This document shows, in pieces, positions 4,992 through 5,276 of a stretch of DNA of 5,276 bases. The stretch's first letter is position 1. The number at the start of each line of letters is the position of its first letter. Made by a program: the position numbers and the translations under genes. Source of the stretch: Bacteroidota bacterium (GTDB lineage: Bacteria > Bacteroidota > Bacteroidia > Chitinophagales > Chitinophagaceae); assembly GCA_023433265.1 (NCBI GenBank), contig JAEZDR010000069.1, positions 1-5,276 on the forward strand. Direction: 5' to 3'. A model generated the notes under the pieces. The model ran no database searches. It was given only the letters and a program-made list of their open reading frames with translations, and was not told the origin of the DNA.

Positions 4992-5276
4992 ATGATACCC
5001 AATGTTGAGAAGATAGAAATCCTGAGAAAACGCCGTGAAGAAGCAAGGCTTGGTGGTGGCATTAAGAGAATAGATGCGCAGCACAATAAAGGAAAACTTA
5101 CAGCACGCGAGCGTATTGACCTATTATTGGATAAGGGCAGTTTTGAAGAGTACGACATGTTTGTAACGCACCGTACAAGCGCATTTGGCCTTGACAAGGA
5201 GAAGTATTATTCTGACGGTGTAGTTACCGGCCGTGGTACAATAGATGGGCGTTTGGTATACGTATTCTCACAGGAC
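4992..5276 (+). CDS. Acyl-CoA carboxylase beta (carboxyltransferase) subunit, N-terminal part
   Basis: The first 95 codons are present and the frame is still open at the window end, so the gene is cut by the window and not broken. The family transfers carboxyl groups between biotin and acyl-CoA, typically as propionyl-CoA carboxylase beta subunit (PccB) or the carboxyltransferase subunit of methylmalonyl-CoA decarboxylase (MmdA). Full proteins are usually about 510-540 residues. Recognisable segments are an N-terminal Lys/Arg/Glu-rich helix (about 7-19), GGGIKRIDAQHNKGKLTARERIDLLL in essence (residues 21-46), SFEEYDMFVTHR (49-60), DGVVTGRGTI (75-84) and the start of the core fold, RLVYVFSQD (87-95). 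These fit PccB/MmdA better than AccD, which begins with a zinc ribbon. PccB and MmdA cannot be told apart from this fragment. The ATG has no SD but follows a -7 box by about 50 nt. Confidence 0.9.
   Translation, partial: MIPNVEKIEILRKRREEARLGGGIKRIDAQHNKGKLTARERIDLLLDKGSFEEYDMFVTHRTSAFGLDKEKYYSDGVVTGRGTIDGRLVYVFSQD

Noticed and set aside
4982..5197. 71-residue minus-strand frame at the right end
   Set aside because: It is antisense to the conserved N-terminus of the carboxylase beta subunit and looks like a shadow of it.

Overview
The window looks like ordinary chromosome from a member of the Bacteroidota, most likely the Chitinophagaceae or a close relative. Four things point that way. TAnnTTTG boxes, the -7 consensus of the Bacteroidota housekeeping sigma factor, lie just ahead of three genes. 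Four of the five starts lack a convincing Shine-Dalgarno (SD) sequence. The alanine dehydrogenase is the variant I associate with this phylum: a long N-terminus, HYCVPNIPS in place of HYCVANMP, and a YTDLNLLI tail. Degenerate heptanucleotide repeats fill an intergenic edge. The family-level placement rests on resemblance and was not tested by any search.

Layout, left to right. Positions 1-153 are non-coding and hold a four-unit heptad repeat, an inverted repeat and a second degenerate heptad tract. Positions 154-2304 (minus) encode a complete Cu(I)-exporting P1B-type ATPase, CopA. Only 88 bp away and divergent is tsaE (2393-2818, plus), the P-loop ATPase of tRNA t6A37 biosynthesis. A 234-bp gap leads to ald (3053-4264, plus), alanine dehydrogenase. 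A single-domain CheY-like response regulator (4286-4654, minus) converges on ald across a 21-bp gap filled by a short hairpin. A 337-bp gap separates it from the divergent acyl-CoA carboxylase beta subunit gene (4992 to the window end, plus), of which only the first 95 codons are present.

The genes do not form one pathway. CopA protects against copper, TsaE serves tRNA modification, Ald links alanine to pyruvate and ammonia, and the carboxylase handles propionyl- or methylmalonyl-CoA. I recall tsaE and ald being neighbours in many Bacteroidota genomes, so that pair is probably ancestral rather than functional.

The most interesting signal is in the copA/tsaE divergent spacer. Each gene has a perfect TAnnTTTG box exactly 4 nt before its ATG, which predicts two leaderless mRNAs. 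The tsaE box and start codon also sit inside a perfect 12-bp inverted repeat. Secondary points are active-site deviations in CopA (Asp replacing a copper-ligand Ser), Ald (no equivalent of the substrate-binding Lys75) and TsaE (Ala for the first Walker A Gly). I found no CRISPR array, mobile element, RNA gene or new multi-gene system.
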